From: Anoxybacteroides voinovskiense
GTDB taxonomy: Bacteria > Bacillota > Bacilli > Bacillales > Anoxybacillaceae
Length of the DNA stretch: 34,902 nt
Assembly: GCF_014196205.1 (NCBI RefSeq)
Contig: NZ_JACIDE010000032.1
Span: 1 to 34,902, forward strand
Reading direction: 5' to 3'
The notes beneath the pieces are model-generated. The model had not been told where the DNA came from. It ran no database searches and saw only the letters and a list, made by a program, of their open reading frames with translations. Position numbers and translations under genes: made by a program. Shown piece after piece: positions 31,542 to 34,902 of this stretch (positions are counted from its first letter, which is position 1; each line of letters opens with the position of its first letter).

Positions 31542-31979
31542 TTAGTTACGGAATGCCGAAACAGGCCCGAGTTCGTTTTCTAAATACGTGCGAATCGCCT
31601 TCGGATACGCTTGTAACGCCTGTAGCGAACGGCGAAATGCTTCGAGCAATTCCACTCTGTTTGGAGTTGTGTATTGCTGGACGAGCATTTTGCGATAATG
31701 AATAATCGCTTTTAGCTGTTTTGCGTCTTCTTCTGTCACGACTTTTTCATCGGTTAAAATGTCGATAATATCATCATAACTGCCAGGATCGCGCATAATG
31801 AAGCCGTCAATCATTGCATTTCCGACGTCTAACACGGCTTCGATGCAAACGTGGACGATTCGTTCCAACGCCAATTGTGTCATCTCATCGTTCCATGACG
31901 ATTGTTGTTCATATAATGTGAGCATTTTTTCCATATAGCACAACGTGTCTTCGATTTTTTTTCGATCAACAAAATACAT
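31542..31979 (-). CDS. yutE: YutE, DUF86/HepT-like protein without the catalytic histidine
   Basis: A 145-residue helical protein of the DUF86 (HepT-like) family. Family features are FVDRKKIEDTLCYMEKML, ALERIVHVCIEAVLDVGNAMIDGFIMRDPGSYDDIIDIL and the region around HYRKMLVQQY. In HepT toxins the active motif is R-x4-H-x-Y; here the position of the histidine is glutamine (R-K-M-L-V-Q-Q-Y). No MntA-type nucleotidyltransferase antitoxin gene is beside it. It is therefore more likely a domesticated homologue than a working toxin. ATG at 31979 follows AAGGAGG. It keeps the yutE position of B. subtilis. Confidence 0.85.
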   Translation of the reverse strand: MYFVDRKKIEDTLCYMEKMLTLYEQQSSWNDEMTQLALERIVHVCIEAVLDVGNAMIDGFIMRDPGSYDDIIDILTDEKVVTEEDAKQLKAIIHYRKMLVQQYTTPNRVELLEAFRRSLQALQAYPKAIRTYLENELGPVSAFRN

Positions 31980-32093
31980 GAAAGGGCCTCCTTATGCAAA
32001 AAACTATTTTTTATTGTATTATAACAAAAGAAACCGGTCACTTGCAGAAATGTTTGGTAAGATGAGGGTAATGACTGTTAGGAGGTGGATCGT

Positions 32094-32363
32094 ATGAACG
32101 AGCGTTTTTTCTTGTATGACGATACGACGGAAACGAAAACAAGATTTGTTAGTTTTCTCGGCGAACGACAACGCTTTGATTTAGCGATTGTGCAAACAGA
32201 CCGCTTTTATGGAAAATATTTAGTGTTAGATATGCAAAGCAATCGTTTTGCCATTATCGGTCGTGATGATTTAGAAGAACCTGGGTATTTAGAATATGCT
32301 TATCGGTTAAGCGAAGAAGATGCCAATGATTTACGGTCGTTTTTAAGCGAGTTTGTTGGATAG
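32094..32363 (+). CDS. Small conserved protein, probably DUF3055 family
   Basis: An 89-residue soluble protein beginning MNERFFLYDDTTETKTRFV, with a mixed strand/helix pattern ending in EEDANDLRSFLSEFVG. I recall this pattern from the DUF3055 family of Bacillales, whose function is unknown. ATG at 32094 has AGGAGG eight bases upstream; GTG at 32085 is inside that site. An inverted repeat follows at 32374-32403. It shares strand with the next small gene, 58 bases downstream. Confidence 0.75.
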   Translation: MNERFFLYDDTTETKTRFVSFLGERQRFDLAIVQTDRFYGKYLVLDMQSNRFAIIGRDDLEEPGYLEYAYRLSEEDANDLRSFLSEFVG

Positions 32364-32373
32364 CTTGGCGGAT

Positions 32374-32403
32374 GGCAAGGAACATTATAAATAAATCCTT
32401 GCC
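32374..32403. repeat. Inverted repeat between two small genes
   Basis: GGCAAGGA (32374-32381) and TCCTTGCC (32396-32403) are perfect inverted repeats with a 14-base AT-rich loop. There is no T run after it, so it is probably an mRNA hairpin or protein site rather than a terminator. Confidence 0.5.
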
Positions 32404-32421
32404 AGAAAAGAGGGGACAACG

Positions 32422-32688
32422 ATGGAATATCGTGATTTCTCAAGTGTAGAGAAGCAGCGTGATTTCTTGACAGCAGAAGAGTTTCCGGAAGGGCCATATG
32501 GTCATCCACAAGGAAAAAAGCATCTTGTCGAAAATAAAAGCACGCCATGGAAAGAAGGACAGCGGTATTATAGCGCGTTTAACTACGAATACAAAGCGTT
32601 TCATCAACATATCCCCCGTCAAGACCCTGGCGCGCACCCACCGCACGACGATCCAACGAAGGAGGAGCAGCCTCCGTATGAAGCATAG
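32422..32688 (+). CDS. Hypothetical hydrophilic protein, 88 residues
   Basis: An 88-residue protein beginning MEYRDFSSVEKQRDFLTAEEFPEGPYG. It is rich in P, H, K, E and aromatic residues and has no hydrophobic core or membrane segment. The C-terminal third (GAHPPHDDPTKEEQPPYEA) is likely disordered. I recall similar small proteins annotated only as cytosolic proteins in Bacillaceae. No function can be given. ATG at 32422 has AGAGGGG six bases upstream, and a strong terminator overlaps its stop codon. Confidence 0.75.
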   Translation: MEYRDFSSVEKQRDFLTAEEFPEGPYGHPQGKKHLVENKSTPWKEGQRYYSAFNYEYKAFHQHIPRQDPGAHPPHDDPTKEEQPPYEA

Positions 32689-32724
32689 GCTATCTCACGA
32701 CGTGTGAGATAGCCTACTTTTTTA
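32686..32724. terminator. Bidirectional terminator between the small gene and yutD
   Basis: TAGGCTATCTCAC (32686-32698) and GTGAGATAGCCTA (32704-32716) form a perfect 13-base stem, followed by CTTTTTTTAC. Both convergent stop codons lie within it. Confidence 0.92.
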
Positions 32725-32989
32725 CTTTCCTTAACACGAAATACGCGCAGCCGAAGTTGCAATATTCATACAAATATTCCGATAATGTGCTGATTTTTGT
32801 ATCGTACGTTGCTTTTTGGTTATGATCGTCAAAAAAGCCACGCAACCGCAATTGATTATATCCCCAATCGCCTACAATATAGTCGTATTTATTTAAAATA
32901 TCGGCATAACGCGCCCGAAACGCTTCTTCATTAAATCCATTTTTCACATTCTCAATGAGCTCATAGCACGTATTATTGACGCAAATCAT
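32714..32989 (-). CDS. yutD: DUF1027 family protein YutD
   Basis: A 91-residue protein very close to my recollection of B. subtilis YutD: ICVNNTCYELIENVKNGFNEEAFRARY, then YIVGDWGYNQLRLRGFFDD and YLYEYCNFGCAYFVLRK. The family (DUF1027) has no known function. The start at 32989 is chosen by GAGAGGTG upstream and by the family N terminus; the frame is open further upstream but overlaps the yutC leader. It is divergent from yutC. Confidence 0.9.
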   Translation of the reverse strand: MICVNNTCYELIENVKNGFNEEAFRARYADILNKYDYIVGDWGYNQLRLRGFFDDHNQKATYDTKISTLSEYLYEYCNFGCAYFVLRKVKK

Positions 32990-33092
32990 TTTTCTCACCT
33001 CTCTTTTATGATAAACGATGCGGCGTTCCCAATCAATTACTGTGATAAGACATCGAAAAGAAAGGAATGATGTAAACGAGGGGGTGTTAGCA

Positions 33093-33779
33093 TTGAAGAA
33101 AGCATGGATTATATCGCTCGGCGCAGCTGTTTCGCTATCCGCTTGTGCACAAATGGCAGAGAATACTCGTGATACGCTATATCCACGGAACGGAAATACA
33201 ATTAACGTTTCCGATCGCAACGACTTATACAACGTACAAGGGCTTCCGAATGGGACAGATTCTCGGTTGAATAATTTCGGCTATGTGCGCCATCAAAAAA
33301 GCCCAATAGCAGGGGGAATGAACAACGTTGGCAATTTACCAACACTCAATCGCGAACGTGTCGCCGATTTAATTAGCAAATTATGTGTACAGTTGCCACA
33401 CGTCAACGACGTCGCTACGCTTGTTACCGATGAAGAAGTGTTAATCGCTTATGATACCGATACGAAAAACCGGTTTGAAACGGCCGATCAAGTGAAAAAG
33501 ACCGCCCTTTCCGTCGTGCCGCGCTACTATCACGTGTATGTCGCAGATGATCCGCGCATGATGAAAGAAATTGAACGGTTCGGTCGGCTCGATTCCAATA
33601 GCCGAAACATCGACCAAATTATTGATACGACAATTAGAGAAATGTTGAAATATCCGCAAGGCCGCAAGTTAAGCGACGGGGAAAATGAGAACGGGGAAAT
33701 GATCAATGAAATGAACGACCATTTAGATCGCGATTTTCGTGACGGTACACCAATCCCGAAACAAACGATGAGCAAATAA
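33093..33779 (+). CDS. yutC: YutC, YhcN/YlaJ-family sporulation lipoprotein
   Basis: A 228-residue precursor with a short signal peptide and lipobox LSAC (Cys18). The mature part has the YhcN/YlaJ domain: ADLISKLCVQLPHVNDVATLVTDEEVLIAYDTD, then VKKTALSVVPRYYHVYVADDPRMMKEIERF. Members are membrane lipoproteins made in sporulation and sometimes found in spores. TTG at 33093 follows GAGGGGGTG; the frame is open upstream from 33018 but has no site. It is divergent from yutD and ends at a shared terminator with lipA. Confidence 0.87.
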   Translation: MKKAWIISLGAAVSLSACAQMAENTRDTLYPRNGNTINVSDRNDLYNVQGLPNGTDSRLNNFGYVRHQKSPIAGGMNNVGNLPTLNRERVADLISKLCVQLPHVNDVATLVTDEEVLIAYDTDTKNRFETADQVKKTALSVVPRYYHVYVADDPRMMKEIERFGRLDSNSRNIDQIIDTTIREMLKYPQGRKLSDGENENGEMINEMNDHLDRDFRDGTPIPKQTMSK

Positions 33780-33801
33780 ACGCATACACTTTCCGGTAAT
33801 G

Positions 33802-33833
33802 AAAAAAGGGACCCGCTAGTGAGTCCCTTTTTT
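33802..33833. terminator. Bidirectional terminator between yutC and lipA
   Basis: AAAAAAGGGAC (33802-33812) pairs with GTCCCTTTTTT (33823-33833), giving A/T tracts on both flanks of a ten-base loop. Confidence 0.9.
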
Positions 33834-33834
33834 G

Positions 33835-34728
33835 TTACCCTTCGTTTCTTTTCGTAGTTGCCGCGCTTACTTGTTCGTCCGCATGATACGAGGAGCGGAC
33901 AAGCGGTCCTGCTTCGCAATGGCTAAATCCTTTGCTTAACGCGATTTCTTTTAGTTCCATAAACTCATGTGGATGGTAATATTTTTCGACGTTTAAATGT
34001 TTTTTTGTTGGCTGTAAATATTGTCCAATCGTTAAAATATCGACGTGGTTCGCCCGTAAATCGTCCATCGCTTCGATAATTTCTTCTTTCGTTTCGCCAA
34101 GCCCAATCATAATGCTCGATTTTGTTGGAATATCTGGCTGCAATTCTTTCGCGCGGCGTAAAAACTCTAGCGAACGCTCGTACGTTGCCCGTGCGCGCAC
34201 TCTTGGCGTCAAGCGGCGGACAGTTTCGATGTTATGATTTAAAATATCTGGGCGGGCATCCATTAAAATTTTTAAGTTCTCATAAACACCACCCATATCA
34301 GAAGGAAGCACTTCAATCGTCGTTAACGGATTTTTGCGGCGGATCGCCCTTACGGTTTCCGCAAATACAGCGGCTCCTCCGTCTTTTAAATCGTCGCGTG
34401 CTACGGCTGTCACAACGACATGTTTTAAATTCATTAACCGGACCGAATCTGCCACGCGCTCTGGCTCTTGCCAATCCAATTCCGTCGGCAAGCCCGTTTT
34501 CACCGCACAGAAGCGGCAAGCGCGCGTACAAACATCGCCTAAAATCATAAACGTTGCTGTTTTTCTTACCGCCCAACATTCGTGAATGTTCGGGCATTTC
34601 GCTTCTTCACATACGGTATGCAGCTGCTTTTCCCGCATCATTTTTTTTAAACCTGTATACGTTTCGTTCGTATTTAGCTTTATTTTCAACCATTCCGGCT
34701 TCCGGACACGTTCTTCATTTGTTGCCAT
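33835..34728 (-). CDS. lipA: Lipoyl synthase LipA (YutB)
   Basis: A 297-residue radical-SAM enzyme that inserts two sulfurs into octanoyl groups on lipoate-dependent enzymes. The auxiliary cluster cysteines are C40, C45 and C51 ([16 protein letters not shown]). The radical-SAM triad is C67, C71 and C74 ([10 protein letters not shown]). The conserved C-terminal R-S-S-Y with its cluster-ligating serine is present. Length is normal. ATG at 34728 has GGAG eight bases upstream. It needs Fe-S supply, plausibly from YutM and YutI encoded in this window. Confidence 0.95.
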   Translation of the reverse strand: MATNEERVRKPEWLKIKLNTNETYTGLKKMMREKQLHTVCEEAKCPNIHECWAVRKTATFMILGDVCTRACRFCAVKTGLPTELDWQEPERVADSVRLMNLKHVVVTAVARDDLKDGGAAVFAETVRAIRRKNPLTTIEVLPSDMGGVYENLKILMDARPDILNHNIETVRRLTPRVRARATYERSLEFLRRAKELQPDIPTKSSIMIGLGETKEEIIEAMDDLRANHVDILTIGQYLQPTKKHLNVEKYYHPHEFMELKEIALSKGFSHCEAGPLVRSSYHADEQVSAATTKRNEG

Positions 34729-34886
34729 GGCTCACACTCCAGTCGTTAATTTACACTTTTCATTATAAGAAAAAGCAAAGGCGAACTCAAAGGAAATTGT
34801 CACGTACGATTGAGTCAAGAGTTTGTGGGAGATTTTTTTTGATATTTCGATTCTCTGGATATATTTGGTTTAAATAACCCAGTGTT

Positions 34887-34900
34887 TGTAAGCGTTTTCT
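34887..34900. promoter_or_regulatory. cre-like site at the right edge
   Basis: TGTAAGCGTTTTCT matches the catabolite-responsive consensus TGWAANCGNTNWCA at all positions but the last. The gene it might control lies outside the window. The rest of 34729-34902 shows no gene. Confidence 0.35.
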
Positions 34901-34902
34901 AA

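Noticed and set aside
32374-32403. Terminator after the DUF3055-like gene
   Set aside because: The hairpin lacks a T run and the next gene lies close downstream on the same strand, so it is listed as an inverted repeat only.

Overview
The window looks like chromosome of a moderately thermophilic, spore-forming Bacillaceae of the Anoxybacillus/Geobacillus type. The gene order follows the Bacillus subtilis yug-yui-yum-yut segment closely (alaT-alaR-yugE-patB-kapD, bioY, pepA, yuiC-yuiB-yuiA, yumB/yumC, yutM-dapF-yuzB-yutJ-yuzD-yutI, thrB-thrC-hom, yutH-yutG-yutF-yutE-yutD-yutC-lipA). Ribosome binding sites are strong G-rich ones, and TTG and GTG starts are common. Sporulation-linked genes (kapD, yutH, yutC, yuiC) support a spore former. 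No rRNA, tRNA, CRISPR array, prophage or transposase gene was seen.

Layout. 1-5236: an XRE regulator with its own palindromic operator; the alanine operon yugE-alaR-alaT; patB; a lipoprotein Cu/Zn superoxide dismutase; a small membrane protein; kapD. 5237-7750: a zinc-ribbon protein and an ArsB/NhaD ion transporter, a hypothetical protein, and a 48-residue gene. 7809-10260: bioY behind a BirA-type operator, then the phosphate genes (DUF47 and Pit) behind a long PhoP-box array. 10282-13255: pepA, broken by a frameshift in an A8 run, a DUF309 protein, an orphan cobalamin-binding-like protein and an intergenic repeat. 13303-18570: yuiC-yuiB-yuiA, the divergent redox pair yumB/yumC with a Rex-like operator, a LapA-like protein and a CAP-domain lipoprotein. 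18572-23197: Fe-S carrier yutM, dapF, a DUF2225 protein, yuzB, yutJ, yuzD and yutI, then a second copy of the intergenic repeat. 23221-26491: the threonine operon hom-thrC-thrB. 26650-30831: a D-2-hydroxyacid dehydrogenase, yutH, yutG and yutF, bracketed by two near-identical MITEs. 30832-34902: a SufR-like regulator, yutE, two small conserved proteins, yutD, yutC and lipA.

Functional themes are amino-acid metabolism from aspartate and alanine, sulfur and Fe-S/lipoate chemistry (yutM, yutI, lipA, SufR-like regulator), respiratory flavoproteins (yumB, yutJ, yumC), biotin and phosphate uptake, and sporulation.

The most notable finding is a pair of about 248-bp non-autonomous elements (26659-26906 and 30504-30752). 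Each has imperfect terminal inverted repeats, a perfect 9-bp target-site duplication and an interior that folds into a cloverleaf of three hairpins on a 12-bp stem. One copy splits the intrinsic terminator of the hydroxyacid dehydrogenase gene. The other sits between the yutF promoter and its ribosome binding site, so it should be transcribed as the yutF leader. The two copies differ by an exact flip of one hairpin loop. No database search was possible, so family names rest on recognition of motifs, gene order and remembered homologues.
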